Below are positions 34,126-43,734 of a DNA stretch of 56,340 nucleotides, one piece after another. The position numbers and the translations under genes are program-made. A model generated the notes under the pieces. That model saw nothing but the letters and a program-made list of their open reading frames with translations, was not told where the DNA came from and ran no database searches. Positions within the stretch are counted from its first letter, which is position 1. Each line of letters begins with the position of its first letter. The stretch covers positions 1-56,340 of the forward strand of contig JAKQDP010000063.1 of assembly GCA_029558735.1 (NCBI GenBank), given 5' to 3'. The DNA is from a bacterium (GTDB lineage Bacteria; Patescibacteriota; Patescibacteriia; 2-01-FULL-39-33).

Positions 34126-35133
34126 TTATTTGGTCGCTAGAATACTCCGCTTATAACTTTCCAAATTATCCAAAGCAATACCGGTGCCCTTCACAACACA
34201 GAATAAAGCGTCATCGGCCACATAAGCGGAAACACCAGTCGCCTGAGTAATTAACTTATCAATATTCCGAAGCAGGCTAGAACCGCCCGACATCACAATG
34301 CCTTTATCAATCACATCGGCTGATAATTCGGGTGGCGTCTGATGAAAGACATTTTTCACCGCCGCCACAATGCCCTCCAGGTCGCCCTGAATAGCCTCCG
34401 TAACATCATCAGAGGAAACAGTAATGGTTTTAGGCAAGCCGGTAACCATATCGCGACCCCGGATATCCAAATATAATTTTTCTTCCAAATAAAGCGCTGA
34501 ACCAATGTTAATTTTTATTTCTTCCGCCGTTCGCTCGCCGATGGCCAAAGAATATTTCTTTCTGATATATTCGGCGATATTTATATCAAGACGATTGCCA
34601 CCAATTCGAACCGAAGTCGAGGAAACAATGCCCCCCAAAGATATTACCGCCACCTCGGAGGTGCCGCCACCAATATCAATGATCATATGGCCAGAGGCGG
34701 AGCCAATCGGAATATTGGCGCCAATCGCTGCCACAATCGGCTCTTTGATAATGTAAGCGGCTTTGGCGCCGGCGGCAATAGTGGCGTCCACTACCGCCCG
34801 TCGTTCTGTGGAAGTAATGCCGGCCGGCACTGCGACCATTACCTCCGGTCGGAACAATCTCACCCCGCCCAAGGCTTTATTAATAAAATATCTAATCATT
34901 GCTTCGGTGGTTTTGTAATCAGCAATCACTCCATCCTTTAGCGGCTTTCTGGCGATAATCGTATCCGGTGTTCGGCCAAGCATCTCTTTAGCTTCGGCGC
35001 CGACGGCAATGATTTTTTTATCAATATTAGAAACCGCCACCACCGATGGTTCGTTGATTAGAATACCCTTCTTGGGCACATGCACCAAAACATTGGTTGT
35101 TCCCAAATCAATACCGATTCTCCTTAAAAACAT
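34126..35133 (-). CDS. MreB/Mbl-like actin homologue (copy 2)
   Basis: The 335-residue protein has canonical MreB motifs: [28 protein letters not shown] (about 7-34), phosphate-2 MIIDIGGGTSEVAVISLGG (about 155-173) and VMSGGSSLLRNIDKLI (about 280-295). The N-terminus is short (MFLRRI) and lacks the amphipathic helix of copy 1. It is closer to textbook MreB than the copy in the mreBCD operon. It is followed on the same strand by no mreC, and preceded by the DUF4012 gene (12 bp gap), so it may act with surface polysaccharide export or in a different filament. Two MreB-type proteins in one small genome segment are noteworthy. Confidence 0.93.
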   Translation of the reverse strand: MFLRRIGIDLGTTNVLVHVPKKGILINEPSVVAVSNIDKKIIAVGAEAKEMLGRTPDTIIARKPLKDGVIADYKTTEAMIRYFINKALGGVRLFRPEVMVAVPAGITSTERRAVVDATIAAGAKAAYIIKEPIVAAIGANIPIGSASGHMIIDIGGGTSEVAVISLGGIVSSTSVRIGGNRLDINIAEYIRKKYSLAIGERTAEEIKINIGSALYLEEKLYLDIRGRDMVTGLPKTITVSSDDVTEAIQGDLEGIVAAVKNVFHQTPPELSADVIDKGIVMSGGSSLLRNIDKLITQATGVSAYVADDALFCVVKGTGIALDNLESYKRSILATK

Positions 35134-35145
35134 TGAACAGATTAA

Positions 35146-37098
35146 TTAATTATTAAATTCAATTAAAAACTCCCGATCCACCGACAAATCGGTACGCCAA
35201 CTAATTGCCTGACCCCAGAGATTCATCGGCAACACTGCGGCATAATAAGCCTTAATCGGACGAGTAAAGTTTAAATCAATTTCCAAATTATGTCCAACCG
35301 TCCCCGGCTGTTTTTGAACAATAATTTTATACGCTCCGTTAAGATAACTGCTTTTAACCCCGGGCGGCAAACGGTATTCAAAAACAATTTTCTTGCTGGT
35401 CAAAGGTTCAACCGTGAAAAACCACGCCAAATATTTTTTTCCCAGTTCTGAACCGATTTCCGTTTCTTGATCAAGGTTTATCGGCTGCTCCTTGGTTCCA
35501 TCACTATAATAAGCCCGAATAAACCAGGTTTCCGGAGAAACATAAATGCGAAGATAATCACGATAACGAGAAATTAAATCCGGCTGATATTTTTGTTGGT
35601 GATCATAAATCAATTCTAGCCGACCAATCAAATCCCCCCGCTCGTCCAAACGAACGGAATATTTTATTGATTTGGCCATCGCCTGATCGGTTTTTAAAGC
35701 GGCTAGATTACTATCAACCACCATTAAATAATCCCCTTCAGTTTGTCGTACCGCCCCCGACCAATTATTGGCGGTAAATTGTTCTTGCAATTTGGCGTCA
35801 AACAAATAAACCAAAATATGCTTTTGATTGATCCGCTGCTGTAATACTGCCAGGGCCTTAAGCTTGTCGGTTGCCGACAAATCATAAAATTTTTCTAACA
35901 CCAAACCGGCCAAATCGCCAATTACATCCTTACGTTCATATTTATCAATACCCTGTTGATAATAATCAAATTCCACAAATTGCTCCAATTGTTGAGCAAA
36001 GCCATCAGCTGAAAATTCAGTCTCGCGAACAGTAAGCGGTCCAATTAGCGCCAACAAATCAGAAATCACTTCCGGTGTTAAGGCGATCACTCCGTCAAAA
36101 TCCGTCTTCAATTGATTACTGAAAGGCGCCTCTTGCTGATAAAACCAAACAATCTGTCGAGCGGCAGTCGGCCAATCGGGCGACCAATTAGCATCGCGTA
36201 AATACCAATGTTTTTGGTTGTTATATTTCAACATTGGCGCCGGCGCTAAAACATTTAATTTGCCCTGAGCAAAACGGTCCAAATTATAAACATCGTCAAT
36301 AAACATATCAATAATTTTTCCCTTAGCAACCGTCAGAATACCATAAGAACCGATAAATCCGCCCGTCGGTCTCATTTCCATGTTATTCTGAAAAACCAAT
36401 AGATATCTCTTGGTTTCCTGGTAACCCAACAATTCCGGCAGATCGGCCAATAACGGCACCAACGAACCACTGTCTTTGGCGGTTTGTTCCAAAGACAGTT
36501 GCGTGTCAAACAAATCCAAATTAAATAAGCTAGCTAAATATTTTAAGTTGACTTGACCCAAAATATTCTGCGCTTCAATAATATTGGCCTGAATAGCCAA
36601 CAGGTCGGATCGTCGCTTGCTGATTTTCTCAAAAAAATCAGCAGCGCCCAATGTCACCTCTTCTTCGGCTAAGAGAGAAAACAACTGATTATAACCGGTT
36701 AATAATCCGGCCCCACCAGCCAATAGCTTATCCAACTCTCTAATCTTATTATTAAAAGGCGGAAAATAATTCACCAAGCCAAGCCGGTTAAACCGGCCGC
36801 GAAATTGTTCAATCTCCTCAAGCGCTCGGCCAGTTGCTTGACTGGCTTGCTGCCAATCGCCGCCAATCGCCGCTGACACAACCTCATCTTTAATTTTTAT
36901 AACCGTCAAAATATTATCAGCCGCCTTAATTGCTTGATAAGTAATGGGCGCCAAAACTACCAAAATCATAATCACTAAAATTATCCCGACCGCCGCCAAC
37001 CAGTAACCCCCGCTGAATTTAATCCGAACCGACTGGTGACGATAGCTAGTCACCCAATCTTCAAGCTTATCTAATTTGTTTTTTCGCCGATAAAACAT
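35146..37098 (-). CDS. DUF4012 membrane-anchored protein
   Basis: The 650-residue protein has one N-terminal helix (about 33-56) and a long extracytoplasmic region. The DUF4012 core is clear: KRYLLVFQNNMEMRPTGGFIGSYGILTVAKGKI, then LRDANWSPDWPTAARQIVWFY. DUF4012 is frequent in Actinobacteria and Patescibacteria among glycosyltransferase genes and is thought to be related to the LCP (LytR-CpsA-Psr) type proteins that attach polysaccharides; that relation is a family-level inference, not shown here. It lies between the GT2 genes and mreB copy 2, with 3 to 12 bp gaps, in one operon. Confidence 0.88.
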   Translation of the reverse strand: MFYRRKNKLDKLEDWVTSYRHQSVRIKFSGGYWLAAVGIILVIMILVVLAPITYQAIKAADNILTVIKIKDEVVSAAIGGDWQQASQATGRALEEIEQFRGRFNRLGLVNYFPPFNNKIRELDKLLAGGAGLLTGYNQLFSLLAEEEVTLGAADFFEKISKRRSDLLAIQANIIEAQNILGQVNLKYLASLFNLDLFDTQLSLEQTAKDSGSLVPLLADLPELLGYQETKRYLLVFQNNMEMRPTGGFIGSYGILTVAKGKIIDMFIDDVYNLDRFAQGKLNVLAPAPMLKYNNQKHWYLRDANWSPDWPTAARQIVWFYQQEAPFSNQLKTDFDGVIALTPEVISDLLALIGPLTVRETEFSADGFAQQLEQFVEFDYYQQGIDKYERKDVIGDLAGLVLEKFYDLSATDKLKALAVLQQRINQKHILVYLFDAKLQEQFTANNWSGAVRQTEGDYLMVVDSNLAALKTDQAMAKSIKYSVRLDERGDLIGRLELIYDHQQKYQPDLISRYRDYLRIYVSPETWFIRAYYSDGTKEQPINLDQETEIGSELGKKYLAWFFTVEPLTSKKIVFEYRLPPGVKSSYLNGAYKIIVQKQPGTVGHNLEIDLNFTRPIKAYYAAVLPMNLWGQAISWRTDLSVDREFLIEFNN

Positions 37099-37101
37099 TA
37101 T

Positions 37102-37872
37102 TTAAGAATATTTTTTAAAATATTTAAACCAATCAAATATATGAAGCCAAAATATTTTTGACCAAACACCGCTTTGCGCCGACTCCCGTTTGTGATAATG
37201 GATGATATTAGCGTCAACAAAATAATAAACCTTGTAACCAGCCTGCCAAGATTTCTTGCACCAAGCAATATCGCCAAAATATAAAAATAAATCCTCGTCC
37301 ATCAGCCCGATTTTATCGAGCACGGTGCGACGGACCATAATGCAAGCGCCTAAAATCCAATCAACTGTTCTGGTCTGGCCATGGTCAAAATCAGTCATCA
37401 AATAATCAGCGATTTTTTTTTCGGCAAAAGGCAACTGACCTAAAAATGTCCGCCGATAAATCGGCACCAATTTGTCCGGAAAACGCATACACGACGCCTG
37501 AACTGAACCATCGGGATTTTTTAGCTTCGGCCCAACTAGCGCCGCCTCCGGGTGGCTCTCCATAAACCGATAAATTTTATCAATCGAATTATCCAAAAAA
37601 GCGATGTCGGTATTTAAAATAAAAATATACTTGCCGCGAGAATGCTTAATGCCCAAATTATTACCCTTGTGATGGCCTAAATTATCTTTAGCCTCAATCA
37701 ATTTCACTTGAGGGAACAATTCTTGCACCAAGGCCACCGAACCGTCTTGAGAATTATTATCCACCACTATCACCTCAAATTCCACGCTGGGCGGATAAAG
37801 ATATATCCCCTTCAAACACTGCTTGAGCAAACCACGAGTTTTGTAATTATTGATAATAATAGAGATTTCCAT
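37102..37872 (-). CDS. Glycosyltransferase family 2 (rhamnosyltransferase-like)
   Basis: The 256-residue protein has a GT-A fold domain: SIIINNYKTRGLLKQCLKGI, VIVVDNNSQDGSVALVQELF, and the DxD-type motif FILNTDIAFLD, followed by GPKLKNPDGSVQASCMRFP and WILGACIMVRRTVLDKIGLMDEDLFLYFGDIAWCKK. This ordering is that of WbbL/rhamnosyltransferase-type GT2 enzymes (NP D/N GSxQ and GACxxxRR). It lacks membrane helices, but the C-terminal tail is aromatic and basic and may associate with the membrane. It is in the operon that leads from the membrane GT2 to the DUF4012 gene. Confidence 0.88.
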   Translation of the reverse strand: MEISIIINNYKTRGLLKQCLKGIYLYPPSVEFEVIVVDNNSQDGSVALVQELFPQVKLIEAKDNLGHHKGNNLGIKHSRGKYIFILNTDIAFLDNSIDKIYRFMESHPEAALVGPKLKNPDGSVQASCMRFPDKLVPIYRRTFLGQLPFAEKKIADYLMTDFDHGQTRTVDWILGACIMVRRTVLDKIGLMDEDLFLYFGDIAWCKKSWQAGYKVYYFVDANIIHYHKRESAQSGVWSKIFWLHIFDWFKYFKKYS

Positions 37873-37901
37873 ATTTCAATTTAACTGCTTAAACATTTAT
37901 C

Positions 37902-38936
37902 TTAATTAATCCATTGCCTGACCACTTCCGAAGTAGCCTTAGCTTTTTTGAAATTATCACGCCTTTTTTTCAACATCTTGGGCAAAACCGCCAGCACCTG
38001 GCCAAAGGCCGGCCAAGTCGACCATTCAAAAATTAAAATATAAACAAATTTTTTAAATTCATACCAAAAAATAAAAGGGAAATATTTGAATAAATTTTTA
38101 ATTGATTCATTCTTTATAAGCACTAGCCAATGGTTACAATAAGAATGCTGACGGGCAATGGCTGATTGGTGCTTTCGGTTTTTAATAACACTAAAGGCGC
38201 TTTCGGCATCTTGTTGAGCCAACGATCGAACATGATAAGCAACCGCCTCTGAAACAAACAATGATTTCCACCCTCTCAATTGCAGCCGCCAAGCCAAATC
38301 CACATCCTCTTTATAAAAGAAAAAATCCTCATCAAAATATTCGCCGCTGGGGTTAGTTGACGACTGGTATAAACATTGGGTCAGGGCCTCCCGTCGATAC
38401 AATACCAGCGCCGCCGAGTGACCGAACACCTCGGCCGACTCCAACTGCCAATCAGTTTGACCGGCGCCAATCTCGCCAACCCGATGATTTTTATAAATCT
38501 TCAAGCCACAAGAATCAATGATGTCAGTTTTCTTAAATTCGCCATAGTCGGCATTAATAATTTTAAATTTTAATAATTTGCCGCCAAAACTGCCAAAATC
38601 CTTGTAAGCCGAGCTGTCTACTTTGGCGATAATCCGCTCCAACCAGGTCGGCTCCATAATAATATCCGGATTACTTAAAACAATGTATGGCGCAGTAAGC
38701 AATTTGATGCCCTGATTATTAGCCTTGGCAAAACCAAGATTTTTCTTATTTTGAAAAACAGTAACATCTGGATAATTTTTGCGTAAAAAATCCACTGTCC
38801 CATCCTGAGAATTATTATCAATAACCAAAACCTGAAAATCCCGATACGTTTGACTAAAAATCGACTTTAAGCAAAACGGCAAATATTTCAAGCTGTTCCA
38901 GGTGACTATCTGAATTGTAACTTTTGGCAACATCAT
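37902..38936 (-). CDS. Glycosyltransferase family 2
   Basis: This second rhamnosyltransferase-like GT2 has 344 residues. Motifs are TIQIVTWNSLKYLPFCLKSI, VLVIDNNSQDGTVDFLRKNYP, NLGFAKANNQGI and the metal-binding strand IVLSNPDIIMEPTWLERI, then FGHSAALVLYRREAL and the ED...DVDLAWRLQLRGW region that holds the catalytic base. It is about 90 residues longer than the neighbouring GT2, mostly a C-terminal helix-rich part. Like it, this is probably used for surface polysaccharide assembly; donor and acceptor cannot be told. A start at the second methionine (38933) is equally good. Confidence 0.88.
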   Translation of the reverse strand: MMLPKVTIQIVTWNSLKYLPFCLKSIFSQTYRDFQVLVIDNNSQDGTVDFLRKNYPDVTVFQNKKNLGFAKANNQGIKLLTAPYIVLSNPDIIMEPTWLERIIAKVDSSAYKDFGSFGGKLLKFKIINADYGEFKKTDIIDSCGLKIYKNHRVGEIGAGQTDWQLESAEVFGHSAALVLYRREALTQCLYQSSTNPSGEYFDEDFFFYKEDVDLAWRLQLRGWKSLFVSEAVAYHVRSLAQQDAESAFSVIKNRKHQSAIARQHSYCNHWLVLIKNESIKNLFKYFPFIFWYEFKKFVYILIFEWSTWPAFGQVLAVLPKMLKKRRDNFKKAKATSEVVRQWIN

Positions 38937-38950
38937 AATAATCTTAATAT

Positions 38951-40441
38951 TTAGACCTTCTTATTGGTCACCCAGAAACCGAGCCGATATTTGCCGCCGA
39001 GCAACAAGCGGGTCTGGGCGTCAGCGGCCGGGATAGAACCGAAAATAACCATTGTCACCGGAAATATCACCCACTGGACAACCATGATAATATAATTATA
39101 AAAACGGTAACCCTTCGGTCGATTAGGCAACATAAAAGTATATAAAATAGAGTTTACCACCAATCCAACCATACCAATCATCATTAATGTCTCTAGGGTA
39201 TACGGCGCGTTTTGAAAAAAAGCGGTCGCCCGATCGGTTTCCGATGCTAACCACAATGGCAGTCGGCCGACGATTAAAATCAAGAGTGGCGCCGTCGCCC
39301 AAGAATACATGCCCTCAAATTGATTCCAAAAATAAAATAGCCGCTTTTTTAAAGGAATTTGCCGGTTAGCTTGCCGACCAAAAAATTTCTGCCACATCCA
39401 AGGAAAATGTTCTACTCCCCAAGCCCAACGTCTCATCTGCCGATACTGATCAGCTAAACTCTTCCGAAAGGAACCGATATAAACCGTGTCCATTGATAAG
39501 GTGATAAACATCGGCACTACCCGATAATCCCCGTCATACCGAACCAGGCCCTGCAGACAAATCCGCGAATCCTCCGTGACGATCGTTTTATCATGAAAAC
39601 CAACATCAACCAACATCTGAAAGCTCATACTGTGAGAAGAAAATGTCAACAATCGCTCCGGTCGCGACAAGTCAGTCAGGAGCCAAAAAGTGGTCGCCGA
39701 AGCCACCACCCGAATAATCGGGTTGGATTCCCAAATATTATTGTTATACAAAATCAGTGGCTGATAGCTGGCTCGCTCCGGTCGCGGTTGGGTTAAATAT
39801 TTGTAAGTCAAATAAGAAAAATATTGAGGGTGCGGCAAAGTTTCAATATCAAAACAAGACACAATCACTTTCTTATAATCCAGGCCCAGTCGGTCAATTT
39901 CAATTTTCAACTGCTGCTCCATATAATGAACATTGGAGCCTTTGCCGGGCAATTCATCTGTGGCCGGCGGATGGACTGTAATCAATAATTTAAAAAAACA
40001 ATCACCAAACTCTTGTTTAATTTTTTCGGCAGTAGCCAAAAAATTATCCTTATCTCGACCTTCGCCGCCCAACACCACCATCATTCTATCCTTGGAAAAA
40101 TCGGTTTCTGTTAGTTTTTGGAACGACCGCCTCACCACCTCGTAAGGCTCTTTATAAGTCGGGTAAGTGACCACATGATAATACTGCCGGTAATCTTTAT
40201 TAAGCCTCGTTATTTTCTCGGTCCAGTTGACTTTATTATCCCAATAATACCTCAGCCAAGAAATAACCAACCAAACCATCATATAAAACAATCGGGTAAT
40301 CCAATAAACGCTAAAAACAATAATAAAATAAATCGCCCACAGCGGACGAATAAATGATAAAATTATCGCTCCGCCGAGAGTCAACCAGACAGTCACAGCG
40401 GGAATAAATTCAAAAAATCTATTATTTAAAATTTTACTCAT
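38951..40441 (-). CDS. Membrane-embedded GT2-like glycosyltransferase
   Basis: With the ATG at 40441 it has 496 residues; an ATG at 40480 is open but would sit in a terminator T run. There are two or three N-terminal helices (about 14-60), then a cytoplasmic GT-A-like domain and several helices after residue 370. Motifs seen are VVTYPTYKEPYEVV (donor-binding start), SCFDIETLPHPQYFSYLTYKYL (D-x-D-type, with the metal-binding FDIET) and a C-terminal QMRRWAWGVEHFPW, the Q/R-x-x-RW motif of processive GT2 enzymes such as cellulose and hyaluronan synthases. It could therefore make a polymer, but the C-terminal helices are few. It heads the surface-glycan operon. Confidence 0.82.
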   Translation of the reverse strand: MSKILNNRFFEFIPAVTVWLTLGGAIILSFIRPLWAIYFIIVFSVYWITRLFYMMVWLVISWLRYYWDNKVNWTEKITRLNKDYRQYYHVVTYPTYKEPYEVVRRSFQKLTETDFSKDRMMVVLGGEGRDKDNFLATAEKIKQEFGDCFFKLLITVHPPATDELPGKGSNVHYMEQQLKIEIDRLGLDYKKVIVSCFDIETLPHPQYFSYLTYKYLTQPRPERASYQPLILYNNNIWESNPIIRVVASATTFWLLTDLSRPERLLTFSSHSMSFQMLVDVGFHDKTIVTEDSRICLQGLVRYDGDYRVVPMFITLSMDTVYIGSFRKSLADQYRQMRRWAWGVEHFPWMWQKFFGRQANRQIPLKKRLFYFWNQFEGMYSWATAPLLILIVGRLPLWLASETDRATAFFQNAPYTLETLMMIGMVGLVVNSILYTFMLPNRPKGYRFYNYIIMVVQWVIFPVTMVIFGSIPAADAQTRLLLGGKYRLGFWVTNKKV

Positions 40442-40467
40442 AACATAATTAAAAATAACATTTTTCA

Positions 40468-40498
40468 TAAAAAAAATCAACCCGGCTGAAACCGGTTT
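40468..40498 (-). terminator. Rho-independent terminator of the gpmI pair
   Basis: On the minus strand AAACCGG (40498-40492) pairs with CCGGGTT (40485-40479) with one G-U pair, followed by a T run (40477-40468). It lies 30 bp after the gpmI stop. Confidence 0.75.
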
Positions 40499-40529
40499 GA
40501 ATCTCTCTGTCTAACCCTCAAATCATCAG

Positions 40530-42116
40530 CTATAACAAACTCCGACCGGTCATATCGTCCGGCTTGGGCAAATCCATAATTTTCAGAATAGTCGGCGCCA
40601 CATCAGACAATAGTCCCGCCGGTTTGACTAAACTCAAATCAGAATTGGGACTGTCCGCCCCACCGCCGGTCTTACCTTCCCAGTGCCGGCCGACAATGAT
40701 TAACGGCACCGGATAGGTGCTGTGTTCTTTATCCATATTGCCTGATTGCAGATTGATTAGTTCCTCAGCATTGCCATGATCGGCCGTAATAACCACCACC
40801 CCGTTATGGGCCAGGGTCGCCTCAACAATCTTTTTTACGCCATTATCAACTGCTTCGCAGGCTTTAATCGTCGCTTTTAAGTCACCAGTATGACTCACCA
40901 TGTCGCCATTGGCAAAGTTCATAACAATAAAATCATAATGCTTAGCCATAATTTCCTTAATGGCACGCTGCGTGATCTCCTTAGCTGACATTTCCGGTTT
41001 ATCAGCATAAGAATCAACTCGCGGCGATGGTATTAATATTCGCTCTTCGCCGACAAACGCCTTTTCTTGGCCGCCATTAAAAAAGAAAGTGACATGAGCG
41101 TATTTTTCCGTCTCAGCAATATGCAATTGCTTCAGGCCGGCCTCGGCAATCACCTTAGCTAAGGGAGTGTCGATGGTTTCCGGCGGAAAGGCGACCTCGA
41201 CTGGCAAATCCTTCTCATATTCGGTCATAGTGACGAAATATAACCCGGACAGATATTCCCGGGGAAATTTGGCAAAACCGGGCAACACAAACGCTTTGGT
41301 CAATTCCCTGGCCCGATCCGCGCGAAAATTAAAAAATATTACCGCGTCTTGATGGCTGATGCGGCCCACCGGTTGGCCGTGTTCAGTAATCACTGTCGGA
41401 ATAAATTCCTCGTCGTAAATTTTTTTATCATAAGACGCTTTAACCGCTTCTACCGGATCACCAAAAAAATTTTCCGCCTCGCCGTTAACCATGGCATTAT
41501 AAGCCAAAACCAACCGCTCCCAATGATTATCACGATCCAGGGCATAAAATCGACCGGAAATAGAAGCGATTTTACCGATTTTTGAATCAACTAGCCGACT
41601 GTTGGCCTCGGCGACAAAATCAAGACCAGAGTTGTAAGGCATATCGCGACCATCCAAAATCGCATGAACCAAAACCTGATTTTTTAATTTTTCTTTCTGA
41701 CACAGTTCAACTAAAGCGTAAAAATGATCCATTGAAGAATGGACGCCGCCGGAAGAAACTAAGCCGACTAGATGAAGTTTGGAATTATTCCGACGAACAT
41801 GATTAATGGCGGCTAAAAATTTTTTATTGACAAAAAAATCACCGTCAGTGATTGCTTTGTTAATCCGCGGTAAATTTTGATAGACTAATTTACCCGAACC
41901 AAGGTTAAGGTGGCCGACTTCACTATTACCCATCTCCCCCCAAGACAACCCAACTGCTTCGCCGGCCGCCTGCAGAGACAGGGCCGGATAAGTTTTGATC
42001 AAATTATCAATAGTGGGCGTTTTGGCCAAAGCAATGGCATTGCTCCGTGATGGCGGGGCAATCCCCCAGCCATCCAAAACAATCAGTACCACCGGTTTAG
42101 GACGTTCTTGTTCCAT
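40530..42116 (-). CDS. gpmI: Cofactor-independent phosphoglycerate mutase (copy 1)
   Basis: This enzyme interconverts 3- and 2-phosphoglycerate with two Mn2+ ions. The 528-residue protein has the alkaline-phosphatase-type metal motif VLIVLDGWG (10-18) and the catalytic Ser65 in MGNSEVGHLNLG. Other conserved parts are LDGRD, GRFYALDRDNHWER, FRADRARELT, YAHVTFFFNGG, PSPRVDSYADKPEMSA and VITADHGNAEEL. All metal ligands I can name are present, so the protein should be active. It is adjacent to a paralogue (3 bp gap) and lies in a glycolytic cluster with eno and pgk. Confidence 0.96.
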   Translation of the reverse strand: MEQERPKPVVLIVLDGWGIAPPSRSNAIALAKTPTIDNLIKTYPALSLQAAGEAVGLSWGEMGNSEVGHLNLGSGKLVYQNLPRINKAITDGDFFVNKKFLAAINHVRRNNSKLHLVGLVSSGGVHSSMDHFYALVELCQKEKLKNQVLVHAILDGRDMPYNSGLDFVAEANSRLVDSKIGKIASISGRFYALDRDNHWERLVLAYNAMVNGEAENFFGDPVEAVKASYDKKIYDEEFIPTVITEHGQPVGRISHQDAVIFFNFRADRARELTKAFVLPGFAKFPREYLSGLYFVTMTEYEKDLPVEVAFPPETIDTPLAKVIAEAGLKQLHIAETEKYAHVTFFFNGGQEKAFVGEERILIPSPRVDSYADKPEMSAKEITQRAIKEIMAKHYDFIVMNFANGDMVSHTGDLKATIKACEAVDNGVKKIVEATLAHNGVVVITADHGNAEELINLQSGNMDKEHSTYPVPLIIVGRHWEGKTGGGADSPNSDLSLVKPAGLLSDVAPTILKIMDLPKPDDMTGRSLL

Positions 42117-42119
42117 AAG

Positions 42120-43673
42120 TTAAATAAGACTTTTTCTGGTCATTTCGGCTGGCGGCTGAAGATCAAAAAAATTTAGAATCGTCGGGGCAACATCACCTAA
42201 ATACCCCCGTTTGATTTTCTGTTTTTTTTCTTTTTTGCTGACGATAATCAACGGCACCGGATTGGTGGTGTGCTCAGTGATTATCTCTTTGGTTTCAAGA
42301 TTCAACATGGATTCTAGATTACCATGATCAGCGGTAATAAGCAAGACAACATTATTCTTCAAGCAAGCTTGGGCCACTTTTTTGACATACTTATCAACCG
42401 CTTCAGCAGTTCTAATACCAGCCCTGATATTACCAGTATGGCCAATCATATCCGGAGCAGCAAAATTGGCGCAAATAAAATCATGCATTTTTAAGCTGGC
42501 GATTAATTTCTGGGCCACCTTGGCCATCGACATTGCCGGCGTTTGATCATAGGCCGTCACTCTTGGCGAAGGGATTCTGACCCGTTTTTCCCCGGCCACT
42601 GGATCAGCATAGCCGCCGTTAAAAAAAAAGGTGACATGAGCGTATTTTTCACTTTCAGCAATATAAAGCTGACGAAAATCATGTAACATCATCGGCAGGG
42701 TGTTACGCAAATCCGCCGACGGATAAGCCGTTAAGATACTGTCCAAATCCGGACCAAAATCAGTCATCGCCACGAAAGCGATGTTTCGTAAAACACTCTT
42801 TCTTTTCGGGGCACCGGGATTTTTTCGCTCAAATTCTTGCTGAACAAACGGCTTGGCCAATTGACGCGCCCGATCACTGCGCAAATTGAAAAAAATTATC
42901 GCATCACCATTCTCAATTCTTCGAACCATTTTCTTGCGCCGCTGAATTACTATCGGTTCAATAAACTCATCGGTAATATCGGCATTGTAAGCGCGAGTAA
43001 TCCCGGCTTGGGGGCTGACGCTAATATGACCGCGACCGACAGTCATCGCCTCATACGCCCAAACAGTGCGGTCCCAGGCTTTTTTTCTATCCATAGCATA
43101 AAATCGACCGATAACAGTAGCAATAACTTCATGAGGCTTTAAAAAGCGTTCCAACGCCATCATTGATTTTAAGGAAGACCGGGGCGGCGAATCCCGACCA
43201 TCGGTAAATAAATGCAAATAAACATTCTTCACTTTCTGGGCCCGCAATAAAGTCAGTAAAGCCAATAAATGATCCGGGTCGCTATGGGGGCTCTGGCCAT
43301 TGGACAACAATCCCATTAAATGAACGGCGGATTTATTTTTTCGAGTATGACTAATCGCCGCGACAAAAGCCGGGTTTTTAAAAAATTGGCCGGTGTTAAT
43401 TTGTTTAGAAATCTTAACCACTTCCTGATCAGCGATGCGACCGGCGCCCAGATTGATATGACCGGCTTCGGAATTCCCTACTTGATTGGTTGGCAAGCCA
43501 GCGCACTTGCCGGAGGCGCAAAGTGTTGTCCAGGAATAATCGCGATAAAGCGAATCTAAAAATGGTGTTTTGGCAAGATGAATCGGATTGCCCGCGTCTG
43601 GCCGACCCAAACCCCAACCGTCCAAAATTAACAAAACTACTCTTCGGCGATTAATTGCATTCCTTTTAACCAT
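42120..43673 (-). CDS. gpmI: Cofactor-independent phosphoglycerate mutase (copy 2)
   Basis: This tandem paralogue of the previous gene has 517 residues. It has LLILDGWGLG, the catalytic Ser68 in VGNSEAGHINLG, TDGRDSPPRSS, GRFYAMDRKKAWDRT, LRSDRARQLAKPF, YAHVTFFFNGGYADP and LLITADHGNLESM. The active-site residues are preserved, so it is not an obvious dead copy. It is more basic and has an insert RKKMVRRIENGDAIIFF. It may have a different temperature, metal or substrate preference (for example another phospho-sugar mutase), or be a redundant copy. It shares an operon with copy 1, and its start is 62 bp before the eno stop region. Confidence 0.94.
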   Translation of the reverse strand: MVKRNAINRRRVVLLILDGWGLGRPDAGNPIHLAKTPFLDSLYRDYSWTTLCASGKCAGLPTNQVGNSEAGHINLGAGRIADQEVVKISKQINTGQFFKNPAFVAAISHTRKNKSAVHLMGLLSNGQSPHSDPDHLLALLTLLRAQKVKNVYLHLFTDGRDSPPRSSLKSMMALERFLKPHEVIATVIGRFYAMDRKKAWDRTVWAYEAMTVGRGHISVSPQAGITRAYNADITDEFIEPIVIQRRKKMVRRIENGDAIIFFNLRSDRARQLAKPFVQQEFERKNPGAPKRKSVLRNIAFVAMTDFGPDLDSILTAYPSADLRNTLPMMLHDFRQLYIAESEKYAHVTFFFNGGYADPVAGEKRVRIPSPRVTAYDQTPAMSMAKVAQKLIASLKMHDFICANFAAPDMIGHTGNIRAGIRTAEAVDKYVKKVAQACLKNNVVLLITADHGNLESMLNLETKEIITEHTTNPVPLIIVSKKEKKQKIKRGYLGDVAPTILNFFDLQPPAEMTRKSLI

Positions 43674-43734
43674 TTAATTTATTATTTATAAAATTAAACG
43701 CTTGATAAAAATACCACTATTGCTTCTAATTGGG

